Assembly: GCF_900113125.1 (NCBI RefSeq)
Contig: NZ_FOOG01000019.1
Span: forward strand, 1-62,940
Direction: 5' to 3'
DNA length: 62,940 bases
Source: Halobacillus alkaliphilus
GTDB taxonomy: Bacteria; Bacillota; Bacilli; Bacillales; Halobacillaceae
Position 1 is the first letter of the stretch, and every line of letters begins with the position of its first letter. Shown in pieces: positions 44,328-53,104 of this stretch. Below the pieces are notes generated by a model. It ran no database searches. It was not told where the DNA came from and saw only the letters and a program-made list of their open reading frames with translations. A program made the position numbers and the translations under genes.

Positions 44328-45329
44328 ATGATGCAATCCTTAGTTCGTCTATATTTTCAAGTACCTTTATTCTTAAGACTCTTAGGTACAGTATTCGTCA
44401 TGATGACTTTTTTCGGTATGATCATCCATTTGATTGAGCCAACAAGCTTCCCCACTTTATTTGACGGGGTGTGGTGGGCGTTTGTTACCGGAGCAACAGT
44501 AGGGTACGGTGACTACGTCCCTCTTAGTGCTCTAGGAAAGATTACGGCTATTATGCTTATATTAACTGGGGGCGGACTCGTAACTTTCTACATGGCAACC
44601 TTGGCAGCCTCCACAGTCAAACATGAAGAAGCATTAGTTCGGGGACAGGTGAACTTTCGTGGATCTAATCATTTAGTGATCATCGGTTGGAACGAACGAA
44701 CGCGGCAGCTGATCGATATGATGGGATTTCAGGGTATCCAAGAAAGAATTGTCCTCATTGATCGTACTATGCATGAATTTTACCGTAATTTGTCCTATGT
44801 GCACTTTATTAAAGGAGATGCAACTGATGAGGACATTCTCATAAAAGCGAATCTCTGCGAAGCGCGTATGGCAGTTATTACTGCAGACCCTTCTAAACGT
44901 GAAGAACAATCAGACCAGTCCGTTATCCATCAGACGGTAGCTCTGAAGGGCCATCAACCTGAATTATTTATTATTGCGGAAGTTCTGACTGACAGACAGC
45001 GAATTAATGCAGAAAGAGCTGGAGCAAACACGGTTATTCGTTCAAATGATTTTATGAGCAGTCTATTCTTCCATGAACTTTATCGCAATGATCCAGTGCA
45101 GCCTTTTGAGTTGTTACTGGATTTATTGACGACCAGACAATTTCATGAAGAAAAAGTACCTGAAAATTTGGAAGGGCAGCCTATCATTCAAGCACTAGAA
45201 TACTTCTTGAAGAAAAGCTGCCAAATTATCGGTATTAAAAAGGGGAAAGAAGTCTCATTTGATCTCGATGGAGATATGAAATTGGAAAAGGGGGATTATT
45301 TAATCGTCTTCTCCCCGCTTCGTCAATAA
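44328..45329 (+). CDS. yugO: Potassium channel with RCK domain (YugO)
   Basis: 333 residues. Two membrane helices flank the selectivity filter TGATVGYGDYVPL (about residues 55-67). The cytoplasmic RCK domain follows: LVIIGWNERTRQLIDMMGF (nucleotide-binding loop, about 115-133), then RIVLIDRTMHEF and FIKGDATDEDIL, and a C-terminal RCK_C part (CQIIGIKKGKEVSFDLDGDMKLEKGDYLIVFSP). YugO is the channel behind potassium signalling in B. subtilis biofilms. The upstream mstX gene was not found. Its 3' end overlaps yugN by 30 bases on the opposite strand. Confidence 0.93.
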   Translation: MMQSLVRLYFQVPLFLRLLGTVFVMMTFFGMIIHLIEPTSFPTLFDGVWWAFVTGATVGYGDYVPLSALGKITAIMLILTGGGLVTFYMATLAASTVKHEEALVRGQVNFRGSNHLVIIGWNERTRQLIDMMGFQGIQERIVLIDRTMHEFYRNLSYVHFIKGDATDEDILIKANLCEARMAVITADPSKREEQSDQSVIHQTVALKGHQPELFIIAEVLTDRQRINAERAGANTVIRSNDFMSSLFFHELYRNDPVQPFELLLDLLTTRQFHEEKVPENLEGQPIIQALEYFLKKSCQIIGIKKGKEVSFDLDGDMKLEKGDYLIVFSPLRQ

Positions 45330-45728
45330 AGCTTTCTCAGCTTCCGCCAACACTTCCTGCCCTGCGCTAATGTGCTCCTCTGGAAATGAAGCATCTTTAT
45401 CAACAGGTTCTGAGAACTGATCAAAAATCGCTCGGAAATTACCTTCCTTAACGTTATCATCAAGACCGGGGTTATACTTATGTGATAGCAGGAAGGGGGC
45501 TTCCATACGGATGGTCGCATAGTCAGTGGGAGCATCCATAGATCCAGACTCCATTGTAAACGGCAGCCGTATAAACTGATAGCCTACATGATCATCGATC
45601 TTATAATCGAAGTATCCGTGTTCATAATCCCAGTTGTCCGAAAGCTTAAAACCAATTGGTTTAAGGGCAAGTTCTGCATCCGTAAATCGATATACTTTTC
45701 CTGTAAGCGATGAAGATAATGGTATCAT
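45300..45728 (-). CDS. yugN: YugN-like protein
   Basis: 142 residues from MIPLSSSLTGKVYRFTDAEL, chosen because a GTG nine bases earlier lies inside the AGGAG site. The motifs GKVYRFTDAELALKPIGFKLSDNWDYEHGYFDYKID and YQFIRLPFTMESGSMDAPTDYATIRMEAPFLLSHKYNPGLDD fit the YugN family, whose function is unknown. It is convergent with yugO, as in B. subtilis. It begins behind the pgi terminator, so it is a separate transcript. Confidence 0.9.
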   Translation of the reverse strand: MIPLSSSLTGKVYRFTDAELALKPIGFKLSDNWDYEHGYFDYKIDDHVGYQFIRLPFTMESGSMDAPTDYATIRMEAPFLLSHKYNPGLDDNVKEGNFRAIFDQFSEPVDKDASFPEEHISAGQEVLAEAEKALLTKRGEDD

Positions 45729-45768
45729 TCTATTCACTCCTTTTAAGCACTAGCTTGCCCAATTAAAA

Positions 45769-45808
45769 ACACCTCAGGTCATCCAAAATATGGATGACCT
45801 GAGGTGTT
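45769..45808 (-). terminator. pgi terminator
   Basis: A long perfect stem: AACACCTCAGGTCATCCA and TGGATGACCTGAGGTGTT around AAATA; on the minus strand it is followed by TTTAATT. Confidence 0.85.
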
Positions 45809-45846
45809 AATTATTCCCTATTTTCTATATTTAATAATGCATACTC

Positions 45847-47193
45847 TTATAGGCGTTTTTCAAGCTGTTCTTTCTCTTCTTCAAACCCTGGTTTCCCTAG
45901 AAGGGCAAACATATTTTTCTTGTATGCTTCCACTCCAGGCTGATCGAACGGGTTTACGCCGAGTAAGTATCCGCTGATGGCGCAAGCCTTCTCGAAGAAA
46001 TACACAAGATAACCAAACGTATAGGCATTTCTTTCAGGAAGATGAAGAATAAGATTAGGAACTTGTCCATCAGTATGAGCGAGCATAGTACCCTGATAAG
46101 CTTTTTCATTTACCTGATCAACCGTTTTACCAGCTAAATAATTCAAGCCGTCTAAGTTTTGCTCTTCTTCTTCAATCATAATATCTGAAGCAGGCTGCTC
46201 GACATGGAGCACGGTTTCAAACAAGTCTTTTCGCCCATCTTGTACATACTGGCCAAGCGAGTGCAAGTCGGTGGAGAAGTTAGCTGAAGCAGGGAAGATA
46301 CCTTTTTGGTCTTTTCCTTCACTTTCACCAAACAGCTGCTTCCACCACTCTCCAAAATACTGCAGAGATGGTTCATAGTTCACTAACATTTCAATTGTTT
46401 TTCCTTTGTTATAAAGAACATTACGAACTGCTGCATACTGATACGCAGGGTTTTCTGAAAGCTTACTTGAGCTTAATTCTTGCCGTGCGGATTGCGCACC
46501 TTTCATCATTTCATTAACATCAATCCCACTGGCCGCAATCGGAAGCAGTCCGACCGCTGTCAGAACAGAATAACGTCCGCCAACATCATCAGGAACAACA
46601 AAGGTTTCATATCCTTGTTCTGAAGCTAACGTCTTCAAAGCTCCTTTTTCCTTATCCGTAGTAGCATAAATGCGTTTACGCGCTTCATCTACTCCGTATT
46701 TATCTTCAAGAAACTTTCGGAATAGACGAAAAGCAATCGCCGGTTCTGTTGTTGTTCCACTCTTGGAAATAACATTAATAGAAACATCTTTATCCTTCAG
46801 CACATCGAAAAGTTCATTCAAATAAGGTGCACTAATACTGTTACCTACGAAGAATACTTGAGGGGTATTGCGATCATCAGAAGCAAGTTCATTGTAGAAA
46901 CTGTGATTTAGCATCTCTAGAGCTGCTCTTGCCCCAAGGTAAGATCCACCGATGCCGATCACAAGCAATACATCAGAATCAGATTTTATTTTTTCAGCGG
47001 CTTGATGAATTCGCTCAAATTCTTCTTTATCGTAGTCTTCCGGCAGGTCCAGCCAGCCCAGAAAATCACTTCCTGCCCCTTTTTTCTCATGTAAAGCCTC
47101 ATGAGCTAAAGTAACGGCATCCTGCATATACTCTAATTCGTGTTCCCCTAAGAATGGCAGCGCCTTATCATAATCAAAGCGTACGTGTGTCAT
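45847..47193 (-). CDS. pgi: Glucose-6-phosphate isomerase
   Basis: 448 residues, the usual bacillar length. It interconverts glucose 6-phosphate and fructose 6-phosphate, so it also takes in fructose released by the GH32 enzymes after phosphorylation. Motifs: [40 protein letters not shown] (phosphate loop), [21 protein letters not shown], and the active region [16 protein letters not shown] with SLGQ. The signature near the end, [19 protein letters not shown], is intact. Good AGGGAGG start signal. Confidence 0.98.
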   Translation of the reverse strand: MTHVRFDYDKALPFLGEHELEYMQDAVTLAHEALHEKKGAGSDFLGWLDLPEDYDKEEFERIHQAAEKIKSDSDVLLVIGIGGSYLGARAALEMLNHSFYNELASDDRNTPQVFFVGNSISAPYLNELFDVLKDKDVSINVISKSGTTTEPAIAFRLFRKFLEDKYGVDEARKRIYATTDKEKGALKTLASEQGYETFVVPDDVGGRYSVLTAVGLLPIAASGIDVNEMMKGAQSARQELSSSKLSENPAYQYAAVRNVLYNKGKTIEMLVNYEPSLQYFGEWWKQLFGESEGKDQKGIFPASANFSTDLHSLGQYVQDGRKDLFETVLHVEQPASDIMIEEEEQNLDGLNYLAGKTVDQVNEKAYQGTMLAHTDGQVPNLILHLPERNAYTFGYLVYFFEKACAISGYLLGVNPFDQPGVEAYKKNMFALLGKPGFEEEKEQLEKRL

Positions 47194-47294
47194 TTATTTC
47201 CCTCCATTTGGTCATATAATAACCTCATCCAATTTTCACTTTATCGGAACCTACTCCTATAATCAAGCAAACTTATGATTGTAAGCGGATACAT

Positions 47295-47334
47295 TAAAAA
47301 AAGAGATCCAGAACAAAATGTAATGGATCTCTCT
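47295..47334 (-). terminator. yugJ terminator
   Basis: On the minus strand AAGAGAGATCC and GGATCTCTTTTTTT pair across 15 bases. Confidence 0.8.
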
Positions 47335-47342
47335 TAAGCAGC

Positions 47343-48509
47343 TTATTTAGACATTTCTAAAATTCGAACAACATCTTCCGACTCTAATTGATTAAAGTTT
47401 CCGAAAGGTCCTCTTTTCATTGCTCGATCAGTAATTACATCAAATTTCTCATCGTTAATATCATAGTACTCCAGTGTTTCTGGAGCTCCTATTGAACTCC
47501 AAAATGTACGGAGTGCTTGAATTCCTTCTTCGCCAATCTCCACGCTTGATTTTCCTTCAGGATTAACTCCGAACACTTTTACAGCCAACTGCTTAAAACG
47601 ATCTGGGTTTACATCTAAGTTATGCTTCATCCAATTAGGGAATAAGATAGCGAGACCTCCCGCATGGGGAATGTCGTATACAGCCGAAACTGCATGCTCA
47701 ATATTATGACTTGCCCAATCACCTCGATATCCCATTTGGAGCATACCATTCAGAGCAATCGTACCTGAATAAAGAATCGTTTCACGATGTTCGTAAGATT
47801 CTGGATTTTCGAGAAGCTTCGGTGCCGTATTTACAACCGTTCTTAACACACCTTCAATCATCTCATCCTGAACAGGGGATTGCGTGGGGTTATGGAAATA
47901 TTGCTCCAGCATATGAGTCATCATATCCACAATTCCATATACGGTCTGGTCTTTGGGAACAGAAACAGTATACTGAGGATCTAAAATGGAAAATAAAGGA
48001 TTGGTATAAGGAGGAGCTCCCCACCCATACTTTTCATTGGTCTCCCAATTGGTAATAACAGAACCAGCATTCATTTCTGAACCAGTAGCGGCAAGTGTTA
48101 ATACGGTGCCAAAAGGAATAGCATCCTCAGGTTTTTCTTTCCTTGTGACAAGGTCCCATGGATCTCCTCCATATTTTGCACCTGTTGCGATCGTTTTAGT
48201 ACAGTCAATGACACTTCCACCACCGACAGCTAACAGAAAGTCTACTCCTTCTTGCTGACAAATCTCCACTCCTTTTTTCACTGTTGTCAACTTAGGATTA
48301 GGCTCAACTCCAGAAAGTTCAAGGATTTCAACACCAGCTTGATTTAGTTGTTCCACCACCTGGTCATAAACCCCATTTTTCTTAATACTTCCGCCACCAT
48401 ATACCAGCAGTACTTTTTTAGTACCTTCAGGTAATTGAGAAGGCAGCTGGGTAACTTGGTCTTTACCAAAAATTAATTTCGTTGGATTATAAAATGTAAA
48501 AGCATCCAT
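47343..48509 (-). CDS. yugJ: Iron-containing alcohol dehydrogenase (YugJ/YugK type)
   Basis: 388 residues, NADH-dependent butanol-dehydrogenase-like. Nucleotide region: [18 protein letters not shown] and [18 protein letters not shown]. Iron ligands: Asp and His in [14 protein letters not shown], His in [25 protein letters not shown]. The neighbours pgi and yuzA match the yugK-yugJ-yuzA order of B. subtilis, which has two copies of this gene; only one is here. Start ATG follows GAAAGGAG. Confidence 0.93.
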   Translation of the reverse strand: MDAFTFYNPTKLIFGKDQVTQLPSQLPEGTKKVLLVYGGGSIKKNGVYDQVVEQLNQAGVEILELSGVEPNPKLTTVKKGVEICQQEGVDFLLAVGGGSVIDCTKTIATGAKYGGDPWDLVTRKEKPEDAIPFGTVLTLAATGSEMNAGSVITNWETNEKYGWGAPPYTNPLFSILDPQYTVSVPKDQTVYGIVDMMTHMLEQYFHNPTQSPVQDEMIEGVLRTVVNTAPKLLENPESYEHRETILYSGTIALNGMLQMGYRGDWASHNIEHAVSAVYDIPHAGGLAILFPNWMKHNLDVNPDRFKQLAVKVFGVNPEGKSSVEIGEEGIQALRTFWSSIGAPETLEYYDINDEKFDVITDRAMKRGPFGNFNQLESEDVVRILEMSK

Positions 48510-48660
48510 CTATAGAAACTCCTTTCTTAACTATGTTTACCTATCATATTATCCCCCATTTCTGTCTAAGGCTCAAAAGATATGCAATATGTATATTTTT
48601 TGGAAGGTAGCTCAAGCTAAAAAATGATTCTATTACAATCTTGAACAGGAGGGTTTTATC

Positions 48661-48897
48661 ATGAGTTGGATTCAACGTGTAGCTTTACTGCTAATTATTG
48701 TCGGAGCTATCAACTGGGGATTAATTGGGCTATTCCAATACGACCTGGTTGCTGGTTTGTTTGGCGGTGGAGAGCAGAGTGGAGCTTTTGCTCGTGTCAT
48801 CTATACTCTCGTCGGCATTAGTGGACTTATCGCCATTTCCATTTACTTCTCACCTGCTGCTGAATATAGTGACTCTACAGTAGAATCAACAGAATAA
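48661..48897 (+). CDS. yuzA: DUF378 membrane protein (YuzA)
   Basis: 78 residues with two hydrophobic helices: VALLLIIVGAINWGLIGLF (with the family motif GAINWGLIG) and VIYTLVGISGLIAISIYF. The C-terminal tail is acidic (STVESTE). RBS ACAGGAGGG. It lies between yugJ and yugI, as in B. subtilis. Function unknown. Confidence 0.92.
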   Translation: MSWIQRVALLLIIVGAINWGLIGLFQYDLVAGLFGGGEQSGAFARVIYTLVGISGLIAISIYFSPAAEYSDSTVESTE

Positions 48898-48935
48898 AAA
48901 AATGGCTCAGGTTAGGTAACCTGAGCCATTTTTAA
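48896..48935. terminator. Bidirectional terminator between yuzA and yugI
   Basis: AAAAAATGGCTCAGGTT and AACCTGAGCCATTTTTAA pair around AGGT, directly after the yuzA stop. Confidence 0.88.
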
Positions 48936-48945
48936 TCATAGAGCA

Positions 48946-49338
48946 TTATTTACGGTACTTTTCACGATCATCCGACTGCTTAATCCAGTCTTCAAGTTTA
49001 TCCTTCAAAGTGTTAAATCCTGAAGAAGCGTCTTCCTGTTGCTGCTGTTTAGGTGCCGCTTGTTTACGCGGGCGACGCTGTTCAGCCTTTGGAGCTTCTT
49101 GTGTGGCACGAATAGAAAGAGAATATTTATTGCTCTTTTCATCGATATTCAAGATTTTAACTTGCACTTCATCTCCTTCAGAAAGATGCTCGTTAATATC
49201 TTTCACAAAACCGTGTGTCACTTCAGAAATATGAACTAAACCTTGTACTTGATCATCAAGCGCAACGAATGCACCATAAGGTTGAATTCCTGTGACTTTA
49301 CCTTCTAATACTTGACCTTCTTGAAACTTCTCTGACAT
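48946..49338 (-). CDS. yugI: S1-domain general stress protein (YugI/GSP13)
   Basis: 130 residues from MSEKFQEGQVLEGKVTGIQP. The frame could be read from a TTG nine bases earlier, but AGGAG then lies too close. One S1 RNA-binding domain fills residues 6-75: GKVTGIQPYGAFVALDDQVQGLVHISEVTHGFV, then GDEVQVKILNIDEKSNKYSLSIRA. A basic, Gln-rich linker follows (RRPRKQAAPKQQQQ) and a final helix KLEDWIKQSDDREKYRK. The homologue binds ribosomes in stressed cells. Confidence 0.93.
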   Translation of the reverse strand: MSEKFQEGQVLEGKVTGIQPYGAFVALDDQVQGLVHISEVTHGFVKDINEHLSEGDEVQVKILNIDEKSNKYSLSIRATQEAPKAEQRRPRKQAAPKQQQQEDASSGFNTLKDKLEDWIKQSDDREKYRK

Positions 49339-49552
49339 GCTATACAACTCCTGATATATATTATTCGATTCTTTTCACGCAATTAATGATTTTACCACAG
49401 TTCGGCACATTTAGCAAAACTCTATACTGAATAAAATCAATAGATTATGCTCGTCAATTTTTGACAATTTCTTTAGTGACCCTTTTGTGAATTCAAGACT
49501 TCTCCATAATCCTCCATGGTATAATGGAGAAAAGCACAGAGGAGGAACAATT

Positions 49553-49909
49553 ATGTCAATTGGGGATAATATTCGTAAACACAGAGAATTAAAAAAGGTT
49601 ACAAAAGATGAATTAGCGATGAAAGCACGAATGGGAGTTCATACATTAGAAAGCTATGAAAATAACGAACGAGTTCCCGAGCTCGATACCATCTTAAAAA
49701 TTTCTACTGTACTAGACATTCCCGCGTCAGAGTTAATGGAAACGGAAGAAGAAGATACCCTCGTAGACGAAGAACTACAAAACCTTATTAAAGAAATTGG
49801 GGTTAAACGCTCAAAACTAATCTTAAAAAAGGCTCGTGATTTTTCTGAGCAGGACGTTCTGCGGACTATGAATCTCTTATACGATTTAAATCAACAAAAA
49901 AATAAATAA
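49553..49909 (+). CDS. XRE-family transcriptional regulator
   Basis: 118 residues from MSIGDNIRKHRELKKVTKDE, with GAGGAGG eight bases upstream; the longer frame has no start signal. The helix-turn-helix is IRKHRELKKVTKDELAMKARMGVHTLESYENNERVPELDTILKISTVLDI (residues 6-55). The C-terminal half is acidic then basic and helical (VDEELQNLIKEIGVKRSKLILKKARDFSEQDVLRTMNLLYDLN), probably for dimerisation. Conserved in Halobacillus-like genomes as far as I recall. Its targets are unknown. A terminator follows. Confidence 0.88.
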   Translation: MSIGDNIRKHRELKKVTKDELAMKARMGVHTLESYENNERVPELDTILKISTVLDIPASELMETEEEDTLVDEELQNLIKEIGVKRSKLILKKARDFSEQDVLRTMNLLYDLNQQKNK

Positions 49910-49976
49910 ATAGGTTTAATATCTATCAAATGTGGTAATAATGTATAACGTAAGACTTTCTCGTATTCCCCCTGTG

Positions 49977-50012
49977 TAAGCAAAGCGTACGCTCGCTTTG
50001 CTTATTTTTTTT
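49977..50012 (+). terminator. Terminator after the XRE gene
   Basis: TAAGCAAAGCG and CGCTTTGCTTA pair around TACGCT, followed by TTTTTTT. Confidence 0.85.
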
Positions 50013-50106
50013 GGAAATGGCTACCCATTACAAACGGTTTATTTTCATTTATCTGAATCCATAGGTTATCATAAAAAGTAAACAAACGAGAGATGGAGGG
50101 CTGATT

Positions 50107-51282
50107 ATGAGTCGTTTTAACACAGTAACACCGAGAAAAGGAACGAGATCGGTTAAATGGGATATGGCTGAAGATCTATATCAGGATAAAGAAGTACTGC
50201 CCATGTGGGTAGCTGACATGGACTTTCAGATACCTGAAGCAGTGAAACAGGCTCTTCAAGAAAGAGTTGAACATGGCATTTTTGGCTACACTTGGCCGGA
50301 CAACCTTATAAAAAATAAAATAACAGGCTGGCTCGATAAGAGACACAACTGGGAAGTGGAAGCTGACTGGATTACATATAGCCCTGGAGTTATACCTTCC
50401 TTGCATATGATTATTCAGGCGTTAACCCAAGAAAAAGATCCCGTGTTGATCCAAACTCCTGTCTATCCGCCTTTCTACAGCGTGGTAAAAGACCATGATC
50501 GAGAGTTGATAACCAATCCTCTAGAGTTTACTGAGGATCGTTACGAAATTAATTTCGAAGATTTCGAGCAAAAAATTAAAGATCACCAGGTCAAAATGTT
50601 CATTTTGTGCAATCCTCACAATCCAGTGGGACGTGTATGGACAAAAGACGAATTAAACAAAATGAGCGAAATTTGCGTAAAACATGATGTAATGATCATT
50701 GCAGATGAAATCCATGCCGATTTAATTTTCAGTGGTCACACTCATATTCCTATAGCTTCTTTAAATGAAGATATCAATCAGCGTACAGTCACATGTTTGT
50801 CTCCTACTAAGACATTTAACCTTGCTGGGCTGCAAGCCTCTTATTTAGTAACAGCGAACAAAGAATTAAGAGAACAAATCGACCAGCAATTTAAGAACCA
50901 GGGAATGGTTATGTTAAATACACTTGGTATTACAGCTATGGAAGCTGCCTACGAATACGGCGAGGAATGGCTGGAAGAATTAAACCAAACATTAGAGAGC
51001 CATCGTGATTATGTGATGAAACGATTCCACCAAGAAACTCAATCCATTCGAGTCCTTCCGGCAGAAGGAACCTATCTTCTTTGGCTGGACTGCCGCTCTC
51101 TCGGTCTCGAACAAAAAGACCTTAAGTCCTTTATGCAAACGCAAGCTAAAGTTGGCCTGAACGATGGGGCTTCTTTTGGGGAAGAAGGCGAAGGATTTAT
51201 GCGGATTAACATAGCTGCTCCTATGTCTATTCTTGAAGATGGAGTGACTCGAATTATCAGAGCCGTTCATCAGAACGAATAA
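50107..51282 (+). CDS. patB: PatB/MalY-type cystathionine beta-lyase
   Basis: 391 residues, PLP-dependent, aspartate-aminotransferase fold. It cleaves C-S bonds of cystathionine or cysteine conjugates. Signatures: MWVADMDFQIPEAVKQAL near the start, FILCNPHNPVGRVWTKDEL, MIIADEIHADLIFSG (Asp and Tyr/Ile of the PLP site), and the PLP lysine in SPTKTFNLAGLQASYLV (about residue 237). C-terminal region GFMRINIAAPMSILEDG. RBS GATGGAGG. In B. subtilis this gene sits near the yug genes. Confidence 0.93.
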   Translation: MSRFNTVTPRKGTRSVKWDMAEDLYQDKEVLPMWVADMDFQIPEAVKQALQERVEHGIFGYTWPDNLIKNKITGWLDKRHNWEVEADWITYSPGVIPSLHMIIQALTQEKDPVLIQTPVYPPFYSVVKDHDRELITNPLEFTEDRYEINFEDFEQKIKDHQVKMFILCNPHNPVGRVWTKDELNKMSEICVKHDVMIIADEIHADLIFSGHTHIPIASLNEDINQRTVTCLSPTKTFNLAGLQASYLVTANKELREQIDQQFKNQGMVMLNTLGITAMEAAYEYGEEWLEELNQTLESHRDYVMKRFHQETQSIRVLPAEGTYLLWLDCRSLGLEQKDLKSFMQTQAKVGLNDGASFGEEGEGFMRINIAAPMSILEDGVTRIIRAVHQNE

Positions 51283-51340
51283 AAAGGCTCCCTAAAAAGG
51301 CGGTCACTGAAAAGCTCAGGTCTATGAAAGATAAAATATA

Positions 51341-51383
51341 AAAAGCGGACTGTGTAGAATTTAATTCCATACAGTCCGCTTTT
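51341..51383. terminator. Hairpin after patB
   Basis: AAAAGCGGACTGT and ACAGTCCGCTTTT pair across 17 bases, with further partial pairing inside. Follows patB by about 60 bases and has the form of a terminator. Confidence 0.75.
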
Positions 51384-51505
51384 CTTCTAGTATCATGAGA
51401 TTTATACTCTCTTTTATTCTTCAGTGCATCATAAACGAAGTAAAATCCTTCTGACTGGCTTTATGGATAAGTGACGCTCTAACATCGAATACCAAAATTG
51501 CACAA

Positions 51506-51550
51506 AAAAAGAGTGATTTTCTTATTAAATCAAAGAAAATCACTCTTTTT
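51506..51550. terminator. 18-bp perfect hairpin, bidirectional terminator form
   Basis: The left arm (51506-51523) and right arm (51533-51550) are perfect complements around ATTAAATCA, with A and T runs at the ends. It lies between patB and the SOD-like gene. The gap 51384-51676 contains no convincing gene; the frames are short, without ribosome sites. Confidence 0.75.
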
Positions 51551-51676
51551 AAATAAAACTCTGTGTATTTGTTGAGCTGTTGGTGGTGTCGCCTCCAGGA
51601 ACAGCACAATCCGAAGATCCGCTCAGTCAAGATAGAAAAGAGTTGTACAGTAGCCCTCCCAAAAAGGTAGACCCAC

Positions 51677-52255
51677 TTAACTCTCTTCTTGCTTTTCATC
51701 TGGCTCGGTAGGATCCGTTGTATCGTCTTCATCTGCTTTTAACGTAATTTCTCCACAAGCGATTCGTTCGCCAGAATTACCAGACGGCTGAGACATCCCA
51801 TCATCTACACCGCTGCTCAGAACGATAGATGTGCCTTCCTTCCTTAGCAATGATTGCTGGGCTTCCTTAAGCTTAGCTTCACTCAAAGTCAGTTTCACAT
51901 CAATCATCCCGCTTCCATCAGCTTCCACATTTGCCATGTCTCCTGTATGAGCGCCCTTCGTATTCATCAATCCGTGCTCTTTATCCATTGGATTAAAATG
52001 GTTGCCTGCACTTTTAAAATCCGGAGCCTCACACTTAGGGAATTCATGAATATGAACCGCATGCATTCCCGGCTCAACTCCTTCAACCTTAAGGGCTACT
52101 TCCACCCCTTCTGGACGCTCCGTAAAAGTCGCGGTTCCAATTTTATCGTTTTCACTATTATAAATAGATGTTTCAAGCGGCGACCTTTCTTCTCCGGAAG
52201 AACAGCCTCCCAGCATAATTAAGAAAGCCATAACTGGCAATAACCATTTGTACAT
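51677..52255 (-). CDS. yojM: Cu/Zn-SOD-like lipoprotein lacking one copper ligand
   Basis: 192 residues from MYKWLLPVMAFLIMLGGCSS; lipid Cys18, with TGGAGG before the ATG. SOD_Cu fold: H68 and H70 (VHIH), H86 (NHFNP), H94, H103 and D106 (GAHTGD) match the copper and zinc ligands; C75 and C167 match the conserved disulfide. The last copper ligand, which is His in VVHEKADD of animal SOD1, is S147 here (IVLSSGVDD). B. subtilis YojM also lacks that ligand (Pro there, as I recall) and has no SOD activity. The acidic C-terminal tail (DEDDTTDPTEPDEKQEES) is unusual. Likely a zinc or copper-binding surface protein. Confidence 0.88.
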   Translation of the reverse strand: MYKWLLPVMAFLIMLGGCSSGEERSPLETSIYNSENDKIGTATFTERPEGVEVALKVEGVEPGMHAVHIHEFPKCEAPDFKSAGNHFNPMDKEHGLMNTKGAHTGDMANVEADGSGMIDVKLTLSEAKLKEAQQSLLRKEGTSIVLSSGVDDGMSQPSGNSGERIACGEITLKADEDDTTDPTEPDEKQEES

Positions 52256-52360
52256 AATGTACCTCCATTTATAGACCACAATGTTATGGTTATTGTCCCC
52301 CATCATTCAAAATTATATAACAAAACCACCCCTATGATTGGCGTGGTTATGATATAAATA

Positions 52361-52576
52361 TCAGTGTTCGTTCTCTTTGTGCTCCTTAGGATAAAACGTT
52401 TCTTCTGTTTTCTTCTCCTCTTTACGAGAGGCCTTAATTATAACAACCATCGTTACAGCCGCAGCAACGATAAATAAAATAAGCATAAGTACAGCCGGAA
52501 TGTACTCAGATTTATCTTCTGGAAAGTATAAAAATTCCATCATAGGACGATCACTTCCTTCCATATCACCTGTCAT
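52361..52576 (-). CDS. Small single-pass membrane protein
   Basis: Up to 71 residues. One membrane helix (YIPAVLMLILFIVAAAVTMVVII, about 25-47) separates an outer N-terminal part from a highly charged inner tail (KASRKEEKKTEETFYPKEHKENEH). GGGAGG lies 13 bases ahead of the first ATG, and MMEFLYFPED (start at 52543) behind GGAAGG is an alternative start, so the N-terminus is uncertain. No family recognised. Confidence 0.6.
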   Translation of the reverse strand: MTGDMEGSDRPMMEFLYFPEDKSEYIPAVLMLILFIVAAAVTMVVIIKASRKEEKKTEETFYPKEHKENEH

Positions 52577-52668
52577 TATATCAAATTATCCTCCCGCTTT
52601 TCATGAGCTTCACCATTTCTTCACAATTTAAATGTTTGGTACAATGAATGACAAAAGGAGGATTTTTG

Positions 52669-53055
52669 ATGGCTGAATTTAAAAAAGGAGCTCTCGTGAA
52701 AGCTCACTATAAAACAGGAATTTATGTAGGAGAGGTCGTAGAAGACCGAAACCGCTTCTATTTAGTTAAAATACTCGCTGTAGATAAGCATCCCATGCAA
52801 GGGGATCTCCATAATCCAGGTCAAACAGAAGATGTGTTCTTCCATCAGCGCAAAGCACTCAGCTTAAACGAGAAAGCTAATGTGCAAAAAGAAGCGGTTC
52901 ATCCCTTTGAAGAAGATACGGTTCCAGATTATGAGGCGTCACTAAAACAAGCTGTAGAAAAGTTAAAGACAAAACTGACTAGAAGAGAAACAGAATTTAA
53001 CCACAACGCTAAGCAGCAGCTTGAAGATTTAGAAAACCAATACTTCAAGTCATAA
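52669..53055 (+). CDS. kapB: KapB, kinase-associated protein
   Basis: 128 residues from MAEFKKGALVKAHYKTGIYVGEVVEDRNRFYLVKILAVDKHPMQGDLHNP (quoted here in pieces: start MAEFKKGALVKAHYKTG, later FFHQRKALSLNEK). AAAGGAGG precedes the ATG. KapB assists the sporulation phosphorelay kinase KinB in B. subtilis. The label lipoprotein used for the family does not fit this protein: no signal peptide is seen. C-terminal third is a charged coiled coil. Supports the host being an endospore former. Confidence 0.88.
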   Translation: MAEFKKGALVKAHYKTGIYVGEVVEDRNRFYLVKILAVDKHPMQGDLHNPGQTEDVFFHQRKALSLNEKANVQKEAVHPFEEDTVPDYEASLKQAVEKLKTKLTRRETEFNHNAKQQLEDLENQYFKS

Positions 53056-53104
53056 TTGTCTCCCTGATGAGGGGGCGCCGGATCGGCTCCCTCTTATTTC
53101 TTCA

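Noticed and set aside
51421-51732. 103-codon frame on the minus strand between patB and the SOD-like gene
   Set aside because: No ribosome site, crosses a strong terminator hairpin and overlaps the end of the SOD-like gene; composition unlike a protein of this genome.
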